Shown here: piece by piece, positions 9,936 to 22,119 of the stretch
Numbering within the stretch: position 1 is the stretch's first letter
How the letters are laid out: every line of letters starts with the position of its first letter
Source of the DNA: Carposina sasakii
Taxonomy: Eukaryota; Arthropoda; Insecta; Lepidoptera; Carposinidae
Assembly: GCA_014607495.2 (NCBI GenBank)
Contig: CP053154.1
Location: 14,694,001 to 14,758,000 of the forward strand
Length of the DNA stretch: 64,000 bases
Direction of reading: 5' to 3'
The notes under the pieces: model-generated
Seen by the model: the letters and a program-made list of their open reading frames with translations, nothing else
The model's database searches: none
Told to the model about the DNA's origin: nothing
Position numbers and translations under genes: made by a program

Positions 9936-10486
9936 ATATAGATGTTGCGGGGAAGGGTGCATCATACAGAGGTGCTGGAAAAATAAATATGTATGTGCCG
10001 CACAGGTACGTATGGCGGAGGCTCCGACCACAATTGCTGGCGGTGCCGTGTGGCCGAACCAAAAGCCCCAATGAAGAAGGCGCTCCGCGATCTCAACCTG
10101 ATTAGTAGGGAAATAGACCTGTTTGTTTGTTCTCAAAGTGAATTCACAATAACCGCTCTGCGAGTGATTTCTTACAGTGATTTTTAGTTTTATGAAAATT
10201 CAATGAAAATGATTATTTGGTTGCTCAAAAAATCGTAGAAGAAAGTTTTTATTACATCATAGACACATTTTTAGGTTAGATCAGAGAGGTATATTATTTA
10301 CAATTAAGTAGATGCACTATCTCATTAGGTTATATTTACCTGTAAAGATGGTGTGTAAAAGAAAGAAAGAAATAAATGTATGCAAGAACTGAAGAGGTTA
10401 CACACTTACTTTTGTAATATAGAACGACATCTTGCTACCACAATCGAAATAATACTACATTATGAGTAATAATAAATTTATAAAAT
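9936..10486. other. Non-coding intron, nothing firmly recognised
   Basis: 9950-10080 is somewhat GC-rich (ACAATTGCTGGCGGTGCCGTGTGG) and has short reading frames on both strands without recognisable protein content. The rest is AT-rich. Confidence 0.4.
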
Positions 10487-10915
10487 TATTAATAAAGAAA
10501 ATGGAAAAAATTCTTCACCCGAGTGGGAATCGAACCCACGACCACTGCAAACCATGCCAGCCGCTATAACCACTAAGCCACCGGGTCAATTACTCGGATG
10601 ACGAATTTTACCATCTCTTTTCTAAATTACATATTGGCAACGTTATTCTTCATCCCGATAGCTATACACTAGCCAAATCTCGGCAAACAAAGCTGAATCC
10701 CTCAGCACAATGTTTAAAGATGAAACGATCAACCATATCCTAACGGATTATATTAATGGAGAAGTGTTTTTATAAATTTATCTTAGTCAAGATATTATAT
10801 ATTATAAAATTATTAATAAAGAAAGTGGAAAAAATTCTTCACCCGAGTGGGAATCGAAGCCACGACCACTGCAAACCGTGCCAGCCGCTATAACCACTAA
10901 GCCACCGGGTCAATT
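10487..10915 (-). mobile_element. tRNA-derived SINE-C, dimeric copy
   Basis: Two tRNA-like heads on the minus strand (about 10519-10588 and 10840-10911) are separated by a ~240-base body. Each head reads GACCCGGTGGCTTAGTGG (A box) and GGTTCGATTCCCACTCGGG (B box in a T-arm), followed by an AATTTTTTCCATTTTC tail and TTATTAATAATTTTATAAT. The dimeric layout repeats at 18405 and 42555. Confidence 0.75.
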
Positions 10916-11920
10916 ATAATAAATAAATAAATAATTTAATAAATAAATAATAAATTTTTGGTGATGTTGGACGTAGACTTCTTATTTAAAATATTGTGTT
11001 TATCTTAACCACAAAGCATCCTACTTTTAAAACCATCAATCTACCATGAAAGTGTATATTTCTATTAAATTTTGTAAAATGTAAAGCACCATTGACTGCA
11101 TTAGAAAGTCGGATATTTAGCTGAGTCAGTATCATTACCTACTCGTACAGTGCCATCTATCATTGCATCATTCGCGTCGTTTCCTTGAGACGCTTTAACC
11201 GATTTTCAAACAAAGAGGGTGTCAATACCGCCTGAAAGCGCAGACTATGATAAATCTTTCGAAGAGTTACATTTCGTCGGGAACTCTTTCACAGACTTAT
11301 TTTGTTCTAAAAACTTACCTCTTTCCATTAGTACTTTGCATTTTTCATCGACACACATTTTTCCTGGATCGTGAACATGAACTTGTTTGTTTATTTCGAA
11401 TTTATTTAAGGCAACTATGACGTCTTGAAGGTATATAAAATTAAACGGTTGCCTGAGAAAACTATCAAGAACCAAAATGTAACTTTAAGATATCATTTTA
11501 CTATACAGGAAAACCCTGACTAACGATTTTGACTTTTACATATCTTTTTAACCCGTTTTATAGGTATATTGCATTTGATAACTACCTTTATTCCCCATTA
11601 AAATATAACTTTATCATAGCGTTTAAGCCAAAATAAGTAAATTTACACAATAAAAACTTGTCAGACTTTAAAATTGGATATCAAGGACATCAAAGGATAC
11701 AATTTACTGAATAAAAGCTTTTACAAACGCCTTTTTCAGTCTGAAATTTAAAGTTTACTAAAAATTATAATCTCGAACACCGCTTTCATCATAGAGTCGA
11801 TTTGAGATATTAAAATATTTTAGTTATATTCAATTTAATATTAAAGTGTTAAGTATTATCTAATATCTGAAATGGCTAGAACTGTTTTGACGGGGCTTTC
11901 ACTGGCAGAGAGCTGATGTC
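10916..11920. other. Non-coding intron
   Basis: An (AAAT)n tract lies at 10916-10955. The remainder is AT-rich with no shared repeat noticed, until TTTCACTGGCAGAGAGCTGA at about 11900, which also occurs near 62380. Confidence 0.4.
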
Positions 11921-12181
11921 ATCATCATTATCATCAGCCTATTGCAGTCCACTGCTGGACGTAAGCCTCCCCCAGGGCATGCCACAAGACTGCCATGGGG
12001 GTATTTGCCCTAGTCACCATGCTGGGCAGGCGGGTTGGTGACCGCAGTTTCTATTTTGGACTGTGTTGTCAACACGCGAGGCGCTGCTGCCCACCTCCCG
12101 GAAACCCTTAATCGCCTCGTACGATACCCATGGGCAGACATGGGGTGGTACAAATTCTACTCTGCCGGCACCACGCGGCCA
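11920..12181 (-). mobile_element. SINE-B (GAT-tailed), near full-length
   Basis: On the minus strand it runs from GCCGCGTGGTGCCGGCAGAG through GTACGAGGCGATTAAGGGTT and GGTCACCAACCCGCCTGCCC to GTCCAGCAGTGGACTGCAAT and a GATGAT tail. The end resembles the 3' terminus of RTE-like LINEs of Lepidoptera. Other copies: 17845, 25918, 36949, 51226, 52546, 55561 and 58129. Confidence 0.8.
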
Positions 12182-12479
12182 GATAGCTGATGTAATAAGG
12201 ACCTAATAAAATATATAAATAAAGTCCATATTTATCAACATTTTAAGTAACCTATAAGATTACTATATATTCGACAACACAGCAGCACTCAATAACTCGT
12301 AATCGACATATATTCGAGGATAAAGCGACCAATACTTGTGTCTGTTGTCAAAAACAAGAACGGTGATTTGTGAGGGTCACCGGAGGGCCTATGTAAATCG
12401 AACCTCGATAACTCGATGAAATGAAAAAGTTCGATATGCTTTAAAGTACAGAGTTCTGTACCTACCTCTGATATTGGAC

Positions 12480-12660
12480 ATTCAACCACAAACATACGTA
12501 CATAATAGTCGCGCCCATTATCCCCCAAAGAGGTTGGACAGCAGTATAAATTACACATTCACTTTTCAGCAGTTAACCTATTAAGTACCACGTGGTAAGG
12601 GGTGAGCCTACCGGGCACGAACACAATAATCTAGCGACCTCATAACCACAAACTCATAAC
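12480..12660 (-). repeat. Repeat family H copy
   Basis: It shares CCACGTGGTAAGG, GTGAGCCTACCG and CAATCTAGCGACC in the same order with 24415-24600, which suggests an old dispersed element. No ends were defined. Confidence 0.5.
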
Positions 12661-12839
12661 ATTAATATCGTAAAGTTTTATCAAATTTAATGATCACTAA
12701 TCAATCACTTATTAACCATTCTCTTTTCATCTATCAGCCCAAGGTAGGTTGCTTGCTAGGTACCTCTTTTTAGACATGAATAGGTACAACAATCATGGAT
12801 ACGAACACAACAGGAGGTACTGTCAAATCAATTTAAATA

Positions 12840-13114
12840 GATACATACATACAATACATACAATCACGCCTGTATCCCTTACGGGGTAGGCAGAGCACCA
12901 AGGGCCGATAGAGAACCACATGGTGCCACTTCTGACCAATTTTGAGGGTATAGTTGAGATGTACAATTTCGGTTAGTAATGACAGATGGTCAGCCCATCG
13001 CCTACAAAACACCAAGACCCTCTTGTCCCTCTACTGACTTGTACAGTATGTCCGGGAAGAGAAGCAGATGTAGTATTATACGTTTTTTTTTTGCACTCCC
13101 AGAGCAGCATAGAA
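12840..13114 (-). mobile_element. SINE-A, near full-length
   Basis: Complete on the minus strand, from the TATG tail at 12840 to the GGGAGTGC head at 13114. Confidence 0.8.
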
Positions 13115-13460
13115 GATTAAATACATAGGTATGTAATACTAATTTATGAAATGTATACAGTAAATAGATAGTAATCTAATATTTACTAGAAAAAAACTTT
13201 ACATAGATTACTACATGCATTTTGTAAACCTTGAGACGAGAGAACCCTAAGAAACCAAATCATTGCTCCGTCCCCCGGGCATCCATCATTCTCGTTTTGT
13301 ATCAGCCCTGTTTACGTTAACATTGAACATTAACATCAATTGCTATTAAATCTTTTTATACCTTTATTTGTAAATGAAAAATACTGGTTCGGTTCCAAAA
13401 AGGTTTGGAAAACAAAGAGTTTAGATATCGATAATGGTGTTGGTCCGTAAATATTTATGT
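13115..13460. other. Non-coding intron, nothing recognised
   Basis: AT-rich, stops in all frames. Confidence 0.4.
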
Positions 13461-13574
13461 AAATTATAAAATTATTAATAAAGAAAATGGAAAAAATTCT
13501 TCACCCGAGTGGGAATCGAACCCACGACCGCTGCAAACCGTGCCAGCCGCTATAACCACTAAGCCACCGGATAA
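13461..13574 (-). mobile_element. tRNA-derived SINE-C head and tail
   Basis: A single tRNA-like head (B box in AGTGGGAATCGAACCCACGA, read on the minus strand) with the usual TTTTTTCCATTTTC tail. It abuts SINE-A at 13600. Confidence 0.7.
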
Positions 13575-13599
13575 ATATATAAATATTCTTCTTCTTCTT

Positions 13600-13871
13600 C
13601 TATGCTGCTCTGGGAGTGAAAAAAAAGTATAATACTACAGCTGCTTCTCTTCCCGGGCATACTGTACAAGTCAGTAGAGGGACAAGAGGGTTTTGGTGTT
13701 TTGTAGGCGATGGGCTGACCACCTGTCACTACTAACCGAACTTGTACATCTTAACTATATCCTCAAAATTGGTCAGAAGTGGCACCATGTGGCCATGTGG
13801 TTCTTTCGGCCCTTGGTGCTCTGCCTACCCCGTAAGGAATAAAGGCGTGATTATATGTATGTATGTATGTA
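13600..13871 (+). mobile_element. SINE-A, near full-length
   Basis: Full order of diagnostic words with a TATG tail. It has a small duplication GGCCATGTGG near 13790. A CTT microsatellite precedes it. Confidence 0.8.
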
Positions 13872-14139
13872 GGCTAAACATTAAAAAAATCGGCCGTTAA
13901 CTTGTTAAATAATCAAAAGTCAGATTGTGTAATTAGTGTAATCTAAATATTCAAAAAGTTGACAATGTAAAAGGGAAGCACCTAGTTGTTAATGGTTCCC
14001 ACACACGTGTTAGTATAATCGGGGTCGGATAACGAACGGGATACGTTAAGTATGGTCGTTTAACTATACACGGATCTTCGCTTTTGGTTCATACAACTAA
14101 AATGACAGATTTTTAGCATTTTCATTATCGTATACCTAT

Positions 14140-14219
14140 GGCACCATGTGGTTCTATCAGCCCTTGGTGCTCTGCTTACCCCGAAAGGGATAAAGGCGTG
14201 ATTATATGTATGTATGTAT
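14140..14219 (+). mobile_element. SINE-A, 3' fragment
   Basis: Only the last 80 bases remain (GGCACCATGTGGTTCTATCA to the TATG tail). Confidence 0.75.
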
Positions 14220-16285
14220 ACCTATGTCTATTCCATTATTCTGAAATTGGCATGAAATAGTTTCGTCCGAAAGGCATATTGCTTTGTTAAAATGCTTGGG
14301 TTCATTAATATATAATATTTTTAAATTTGTAATTTATACCCCAGTGGATTGTAGACAAAAGCATTTTCTTTCAGCAGCCACTTCAAACAAAACCTCAAGA
14401 TAGTTCGCCTCAAAGCAAGGCGTTGTAGATAATTCATTTAGCAAGCTTTTCACGAATTCTTTAAATCTTTCTTATATCTCAGCTCACAAAAAGCGCTTTC
14501 CTTTTTTTCTTAATCTGGGCCTTCCATTCATTCGCATTCATTCCTAATAAGAAAACATTTAAAATTACTGACAGAAGTACACATTGTGCTTTGTCGCGTG
14601 TCAGATGCCTATTACTGCCTTGTGCTTACAAGCTTATGGAATCTAGAGGAAAACCTCCGGAATTTTATTTATACTACAGTCCTGAGGGATAAATTTGAAT
14701 TTCAACATAGAATGTGGCGACATATAGAACTGTCAAGTTTGTAGCATGGTCAGGCTACCATCATATTGTGCGTTCACGAAAATTCGAGTGTTTTTGTCGA
14801 CAACTTTGAGGGTCGGCTAAATGATAGCTCTGTTGAAATTTTATGGAATTTTTATTGTAATGACCGGGAGTTAAGTTTTGGGTGTCATGCAACTTAGGTT
14901 TATTTGCTTATTCAATTATTATTATGGAGTATGTATTTTATTGTATGCGTAATTTTGCTAAATATAAAGTGGCTTGTGCCTGTAAAAGTATTACATATAT
15001 TATTTGATCTAAAAATAACAATCAGGTTGTCCTAAATCGAAATTGCTTTCCACTGCTCTCAAGTATTTATACCTATCTTTCCAAAGTAAAGTTTATTGTT
15101 TACTAAATTATGCTACGTCACTCTATAACTACTCGTAAAATGAACATCAACGCTCAAGCATCTTCTATTTTCCGCTCCATGAGGACGTGCTCTAAAACCA
15201 CAAACCTTTGAATAATCACATCGAAGCCCGCAGGTGTGAATCCGCCCTAAACTGCTAAGACACGCAAATACCGTCATTTCTGTAACGAATTAGGTATAGT
15301 TCTTTTGTAACTTTTTCTTAGCAGTTATGTATACAATAGACGGATAATATCAATGGCTCCTGGCAGGTTTTATAATGCTCAGTCAGTAGCAACTATCATC
15401 AATTTTAAACTCGAATTCAAATAACTAAATACATAATATTATCGAATATAATATGTTTCGTATGAATTCATATGTTTCGTATTTCATAGAAGTGCAATAC
15501 GCAATAATATTGCAGATAGTATTAGGCACTGCACTTCTATGAAACTATTAATCGGAAATATTTGGAATTTCCACAGCTCCATCATTTAACTGGACGACTT
15601 AATACTGTTACGAAACTTAAATGTACGATATCAAGTTCAATATACATATTCAAAGACCCAATAATATCTGATTCTGTCCCTAATTACAAGAAAATAGAAT
15701 AGATCCCCGAAAGGGATCTCTAAAAAACATCCCTTTTCAATATGACCGAGTTTTTGCGGATTGCCGTATCGAATTCGTTTTCCACCTTTTACTATGAAGT
15801 CTAATATCAAACGAGGAAAAGCCACATTGAGTGACACAGCTTGATTTGCAGCTCGCGAATCCTTTGCCAGCGAAATATCGAGCGTATTATTAAGAGGATA
15901 GACCTTAGGAGAAAGGGTTTGTCAGTCCTGGCGCTGTAAAGTCCGCTTTGTAATAATGTATTACAGTTTTTGCGTGGATGAGAGAGCAAATGGATCGTGT
16001 GATATGTAGATTCAGAGGTCTTTTGTCGGTTACTGATATTATTGTAGGGGCGCCATTGTGGCAGATAAAAATGTTGTACATTTCGCATGGATGACGATCT
16101 GTGTGTAAGGACGGGTGAAAGATGGTTTTGCTTTTATTATGAGCTATGGGGTAATGTTTTTTTTGACACTTTCGGTGGTATGTTTGACATCTATGTACTA
16201 ACTTACATATAATGTCACGTTGGGAAAAAGATACTGAACGGTAACAATGTGGATGGAGTTGTAGGATATACGTTTGTGTACCCAA
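14220..16285. other. Repeat-poor intron block
   Basis: No shared repeat was noticed apart from a hairpin at 15482-15544 (15-bp perfect arms TTTCATAGAAGTGCA / TGCACTTCTATGAAA). Overlapping minus-strand reading frames at 15637-16285 have no recognisable content and irregular composition, so I do not call a gene. Confidence 0.4.
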
Positions 16286-16800
16286 AATGTGGTTGCTATA
16301 ACTGCAGGATCATGAAGAAGATCATTTATAGTTACGTTAAGCATTTTGGGGACAGATGTAGGTGAAATGTTTCATGTTTCATATTCAGTTACGGAAAATA
16401 GTGTTTTTCTTGCTTAGAATGTTTCTTACAGAGTTATCTAAGATCAGATTTTCATTTTACGATGAGCGCTACAATGTACATGTATTATATTGCACTGAAC
16501 GAAGCATTGAACGCTAAATTTCGTCTTTAATTAAAATATCACAATTAAAGTGAAATCACTGAACGGCTCGTAAAGGAAAGCTTTGAAACGTTCACTTTGT
16601 ATCTAACTGGATTTCGAAGTGAAGATTTGAGGAACAATTCTGTGGACTAGGCTAGACTTTAAATATACAAATTATATAGACAAGGCTGTGTAACCGAAAT
16701 GTGGTAGCCAATACTGCAGGATCAAAAACAAGATCCTACAGCTACGTTAGGCGCAATGGGGACAGATGTAAATATGAAAAGATACTAGCATATCGCCTCG
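16286..16800 (+). repeat. Two related intronic repeat pieces
   Basis: About 16270-16365 and 16690-16775 share AACTGCAGGATCA-like, GTTACGTTA-like and GGGGACAGATGTA words. They resemble the head of family F at 40427 (CCACGTTTAGCATAGCGGGG). Confidence 0.4.
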
Positions 16801-16816
16801 AGAAAAAGATAATTAC

Positions 16817-17114
16817 ATACATACATACATACATAATAATCACGCCTCTTTCCCGGAGGGGTAGGCAGAGATCACGGATCTCCATTTACTACGATCCTGA
16901 CACACCTCTTTCGCTTCATCTACTTTCATGATATTCTTCATGCACGCTCGTCGGTTTAGGGTACTCTTGACCTGACCTTTCTTTAGAATTTCACCAATTT
17001 GATCGGTGAAAGTCCGGCGAGGTCTTCCCCTTCCAACCCTTCCATCCACTCTTCCGTTGTACACTTTCTTTGTCAGTCTACTTTCACTCATCCTCTCCAC
17101 ATGCCCAAACCAAT
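16817..17114 (-). pseudogene. LINE ORF2 C-terminal remnant with TATG 3' tail
   Basis: On the minus strand this reads [53 protein letters not shown] and [14 protein letters not shown], then a stop (16840-16842), GATTATTATG and a TATG microsatellite at 16817-16832. GHV-RM, GRGRPR and DR-KWR are characteristic of the LINE protein C terminus. The copy is heavily 5' truncated. Its last coding bases and 3' end match the 3' end of SINE-A, so it is a plausible mobilising partner. The clade was not resolved. Confidence 0.8.
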
Positions 17115-17844
17115 TAATTGTTTATTAATAAATCGCGTCGCTAATATTTTTGCAATATGTATTTAGTTTGACTTCTTTTTGCTAATCAAAGTGGGCAGTT
17201 TGCTAGAAGCCAAGTCATCTGTACTGAAACTGAAACATATAGTCCAAATTCCTAGGTATAATTATGGATTTGTTCAAAGGATCTGGGTTTTTTATTTTGT
17301 CTTAGGATGGATTTTTCCAGTGTTCAGAGAGTCTATTTGAAGGTAGTTAATGCTGTCTCTATCTTGACTAAGTTTTAGAGAAATACAGCATCAGATTTAT
17401 CCTTTGATAGGCTACGAGTATCATCGGTGAAAAATATTGGCCTTAACAAATAATTTCAAGAAACAAATTCTCATAAAATAGATCAGACCGCAAAAAAAGA
17501 TATTTTTTCATCACAAAGAATAATAATGTAACGTCATTAGACGACCACAATAATTTATCTTTCCCGAAAGAAAAAGAAAGAAACAATCTAAATAAAGAAG
17601 TCATTAACTCAATGAGACGCACTTACTGAAACATAAATAACTAACGAGCAATATTAATTTAGCTTAACCGAAGTAATATCCGATCTATTCATGTAGCCCA
17701 AGCTTCCATTTCGCATTTTCCTTAGTCATTAGTTACCTCGAAGAAGTAAATACCACAGAAAAATCTGAGGAGGTAACCTGTTTATATACAGTTACAGTTT
17801 AATTTGGTTAACATCTTATTCTTCCTTCCAAAACGTACACACTA
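17115..17844. other. Non-coding intron
   Basis: About 17350-17415 shares dispersed words with 6440-6520 in inverted orientation. Otherwise nothing recognised. Confidence 0.4.
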
Positions 17845-18061
17845 GCCGCGTGGTGCCGGCAGAGTAGAGTTTGTACTACCCCTGCCTGCCCGTGGGTATC
17901 GTACGAGGCGATTAAGGGTTTCCGGGAGGTGAGCAGCAGAGCCTCCCGTACTGACATCATAGTCCGAAAATTACATTAACCTGCCTGGGTCACCAACCCG
18001 CCTGCCCAGCGTGGTGACTATGGGCAAAACCCCCTGTGGATGTAGCCTTGTGGCGTGCTAC
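17845..18061 (+). mobile_element. SINE-B, sense orientation
   Basis: It starts GCCGCGTGGTGCCGGCAGAG. It lacks the terminal GTCCAGCAG end and the GAT tail; the break is at GTGGCGTGCTAC. Confidence 0.75.
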
Positions 18062-18262
18062 AATCGAGAAACCAGACCCGAGCACCTAACATGCAAGATA
18101 ATACATCGCACTATTTACGAAATCAAAAACTAGATTAATAATCTATCTACATATGTTTCGCCAACAATCGTGGCATCCTAAGGATTATAAAAATAAGAAA
18201 ATTAGTAAACCACTAATTATTATGAAACTCTAAAATCCAACACATTCAATTGTGTTTATTAG
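18058..18262 (-). repeat. Repeat family G copy
   Basis: It shares CAGACCCGAGCACCTA, ACATATGTTTCGCCAACAA and AGTAAACCACTAATTATTAT with 49850-50190 (same strand), and their reverse complements with 33965-34300. It begins exactly where SINE-B stops. Confidence 0.6.
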
Positions 18263-18404
18263 TCGAGTTTTATGACATACACGTGAGGAAATGTAGATGA
18301 TGTACCTATTCTAGTAAAACATACCTGTGGTTTGTCAAACCTTGGAGATCTTTAGGAAATCCTACTGCCATGTTTAGCAAACCAATGTAATTAGATTAGT
18401 AATA

Positions 18405-18838
18405 ATTGACCCGGTGGCTCAGTGGTTAGAGCGCTGGCACGCGAAATGCAGAGGTCGTGGGTTCGATTCCCACCCGGGTGAGGATTTTTTTCCATTTCTT
18501 TATTAATAATTTTATAATATATAATATCTTGACTAAGATAAATTTATAAAAACACTTCTCCATTAATATAATCCGTTAGGATATGGTTGATCGTTTCATC
18601 TTTAAACATTGTGCTGAGGGATTCAGCTTTGTTTGCCGAGATTTGGCTAGTGTATAGCTATCGGGATGAAAAATAACGTTGTCAATATATATGTAATTTA
18701 GAAAAGAGATGGTAAAATTCGTCATCCGAGTAATTGACCCGGTGGCTCAGTGGTTAGAGCGCTGGCACGCGGAATGCAGAGGTCGTGGGTTCGATTCCCA
18801 CCCAGGTGAGGAATATTTTCCATTTCTTTATTAATAAT
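18405..18838 (+). mobile_element. tRNA-derived SINE-C, dimeric copy
   Basis: Heads at about 18409-18480 and 18735-18806 read GACCCGGTGGCTCAGTGG and GGGTTCGATTCCCACCC, with a 5' acceptor strand ACCCGG able to pair with CCGGGT. The ~240-base body between them matches the 10487 and 42555 dimers. The anticodon-arm region is distorted, so these are not intact tRNA genes. Confidence 0.8.
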
Positions 18839-20553
18839 TTTAGATTAGTAAATGTAATTAGATTAGTGACAAGATGTTAGCTTATCGCCCGAGTTCCTTA
18901 GTCAACTCCTACGATGCAAATTATGTATTCCAATGAAGCCCCGCATTAGCATAGGATATACAGCTAATCACATTAGTTGACTTACATTAGTTTAAAAAAA
19001 GACACGAAAAAATCTTCGACTATATCAAAATTATCTCAGAGTAGTGCTCAAAGAAGTAGGTAAATGAGCAGTGACAACTCGCACTAGAGGCCCTTGGTCG
19101 AGACACTCAGCCGAGACAAAGCAGAATAGCCCTCTCTGGCCCTCACGAACTGGGTCACTGAGGCCCTTGTCCTACTAGTGAGAAGGTTTTCTATTGATAG
19201 GAGATTTTATTCCCCGAGAAATGTATTCATTTTATATTTCTTGACAGTGAAGTTATTTGAGGAGCTTGTGGTATTGTATGTTCCGAATAGATCTCGAATA
19301 GATTTGTGAGAGTGTACATAGCTTGTCGAATCTCATCTTGTCTCAATTCCCTACCTTGCGTTTTAGAATAATACTGTTTAAGAACTATAGAAATTATGGT
19401 GATACCTAAGCAACCCATGAAAAAAATGATGTATTAGAATTGATCTTTTTGAAATTTATTTGGTTCGGACATAAATGAGCAGTAGGCCTTAGAAAGTACG
19501 CAATTTCTGGCATTGACCAGGCTTTGCGCCATAAACGTACAACTTCACATAAATGAAGTATTGACCATGTTAGGTATAGCGTATTTCTAAAGAACTAGTG
19601 TGCGTGATTGCATCGCCAAAGCCGTATCGCCATCCATCATCGAAACCCTGTAATTCACACGCCGGCCGTCCAGCCATCTCATTTTCAAATCGTTTATCTT
19701 CACGACCAAATCCCCCGTTCGGGGCGGTCACGTTGTGTTTTGGAACATTGAAATGTAGCGCTGCAATATTAAGATTTTTAGGTTTGTTGAGAAAAAAATT
19801 AAACTTTTTCAGATGCTCAACTAGTTTGATTAAAGTAATCTTGTACGTAATATGTAAATGATTTTTCTACGCGTATTTTTAGTATTTTAACATAATATAA
19901 TATACCTCTTTGCGAAAGAGTTAGATTATTTTTTGTGCATTATTTTTGCACACTTATTTTAAAGTTTTATCTCTCTAGAAAATTGTTAGACTTAGCTTTT
20001 GTCCATTTTCTATGTAAATTACTTTATTTATGTAAAGTACAAATAAATAATACTAGATAATCTCTTTATCTAGTCCTTGTTAAGTAGAACTAGTGTTTTA
20101 AAAATAGATCTACTCAGATATAAAGCCACATACGCCACTGTTATTTTTTTATCCACAAAATTTAATTACGCCCAGCTTAAATAACCAAAAGTGTTATTCT
20201 TTAACCTATTTGCGGGCGTATTAAAACTTTGCACATAAACCAAAACTGGAAACGTTTCCAAATCATAGATACCTGGAAATGAAGTTCGCGTGCTAATGGG
20301 TAACTGCATTATAATATTTGCCGCGAGCATATTTGGTTCGCTATAGATATATCTGTATCTGTACGGATTTTCAGTAAAGCTATAAATCCTTACATGTACT
20401 CTAGCATCTACAATTAGGAAGAGTGAAGAAACATGCTGTCTGTCCTACGTTAGGAGTTCAAGTTATCACCACTCTGAACGTTTGTACATATTATGTACAT
20501 ACCCTGCACATCACTGTACTCCCAAAATGGGTAGCCAGAATCCTACAAACACT
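18839..20553. other. Mostly unrecognised intron
   Basis: A family F scrap (GCTTATCGCC, GAGTTCCTTAGTC) lies at about 18880-18955. GC-richer DNA at 19595-19760 (GCCGGCCGTCCAGCCATCTC) encodes nothing I recognise. Confidence 0.4.
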
Positions 20554-20841
20554 AGCAATTTTTTCTATGCTGCTTTGGGAGTGACAAAAAAAGTATAATA
20601 CTCGTACTACAGCTGCTTCTCTTCCCGGGCATACTGTACAAGTCAGTAGAGGGACAAGAGGGTCTTGGTGTTTTGTAGGCGATGGACTGACCACCTGTCA
20701 CTACAAACCGAAATTGTACATCTCAACTATACTCTCAAAATTGGTCAGAAGTGGCACCATGTGGTTCTATCGGCCCTTGGTGGTCTGCCTACCCCGTAAG
20801 GGATAGAGGCGTGATTATATATATGTATGTACAAGCAATTT
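20554..20841 (+). mobile_element. SINE-A with target-site duplication
   Basis: The SINE occupies 20562-20833. AGCAATTT occurs immediately before (20554-20561) and just after (20834-20841), which is direct evidence of retrotransposition. Confidence 0.85.
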
Positions 20842-22119
20842 AAGTGTAATTAATAATCAATGACAAATGATTAGCTCGTCGTCTCTGAGAACTTTAGTCC
20901 TGAGTTCTTTAGTCGACTACTACGAGATGCACGAAAGGAGATGCAGCTGATATAATAATATGAGGCTCCTACCTATTTAACGAACACTACTTTACTTCTT
21001 GCATAGGATAAGTTAACTCGCGGGAGCTAGTATAATAGAGAATGAAATAAACCGGGCCTGTAAAGTTTGCGTGCAAATAGCTTATCACTGCATTGCGATA
21101 TCCGTCCGCCGCCATACCAACTTTAAATGAAGAAATTTGGCACAGAAATGTTTATAAGTTTTAACTGAGTTACGCGGCTGGAATACTCAATGTTTAACTT
21201 TCTATAACTCGGGTCGCTTCGGTTTTAGTTTTGTAGGAATAGAATTACCTAAGTCAGTGTAAAACGTGATGTCTTGATAACTTTGATACATGCAATGCAA
21301 AGAATATAAGTACTTACCTGCTCTCTAATGTCTTTAGTACGTAAAGGTAGGCCTTAAATTTTCTAACGTACCTATTACACTGCGGTGTTCAATATATTAT
21401 ACGTGTAGAATGTATTTTTATTTCAATAAGGCTTACTCGTATATTTCAGATTTGTGCAGTGCTGCACCTGAAACCATTTCAACAAAAAAATTAAACAAAA
21501 TTTCCGTTTAAAGACGATTATCGTGTTTTAATACAGCGTTAATATAAAATGTGGCCTTAATAAAATTATAGATACAATAAAATTACAAAACATATTTTCC
21601 AGACGAGTAAGCGCAATAAATATAAATTCAGCATTTCCTTTCAAGAACGAGAGATTCATCGCAAAGACGGATATCCTGTGCGATATACAAAAAAATATAT
21701 ATATTTTGTTTCCGGCAATTATTCAGTGTAAAATATGATCGCCGTAGCGTTTCCCCAATGCGAATAATTTTTCACAGGGTGGCCGTATTTTCCCAGGTTT
21801 TGTTTATAAACAGTAGGGTAGGGCGGGGGTCGAGAGATGAAATTTTCCTTTTCAAGTAACACGCTGGAAACTTGGTGTTTTTTTTTAATATGCCCGCAAT
21901 TTGAGTGGACAAAAAAAGGTACTTTGGCATGTCTTTCATTTGTGATATTTACTTTTTATTTAGGGTTGATATATTTACATATTGTCCAGTGAAAATTTTA
22001 CTTTTCTTTACAAAAAACTTGCTTTTTCTCGGATTTTAGAAGGTAGGTAAAAAAAATAGAGATATTGTAGTATTATGGTAATATACAGCTATAATAATAC
22101 ACACATACTACACTACTCA
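20842..22119. other. Mostly unrecognised intron
   Basis: A family F scrap lies at about 20868-20960 (ACGAAAGGAGATGCAGCTGA). The rest is AT-rich without shared repeats. Confidence 0.4.

Noticed and set aside
15637..16285. Overlapping minus-strand frames up to 126 codons as a nested gene
   Set aside because: Two frames overlap in the same region, residue composition is irregular (rich in His, Tyr and Cys), no domain was recognised, and no splice or promoter signals stand out.
18405..18838. tRNA genes
   Set aside because: A and B boxes are good, but the anticodon arm does not fold properly, heads occur in many copies with a shared non-tRNA body and tail, and some lack half of the cloverleaf. 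They are tRNA-derived SINEs.
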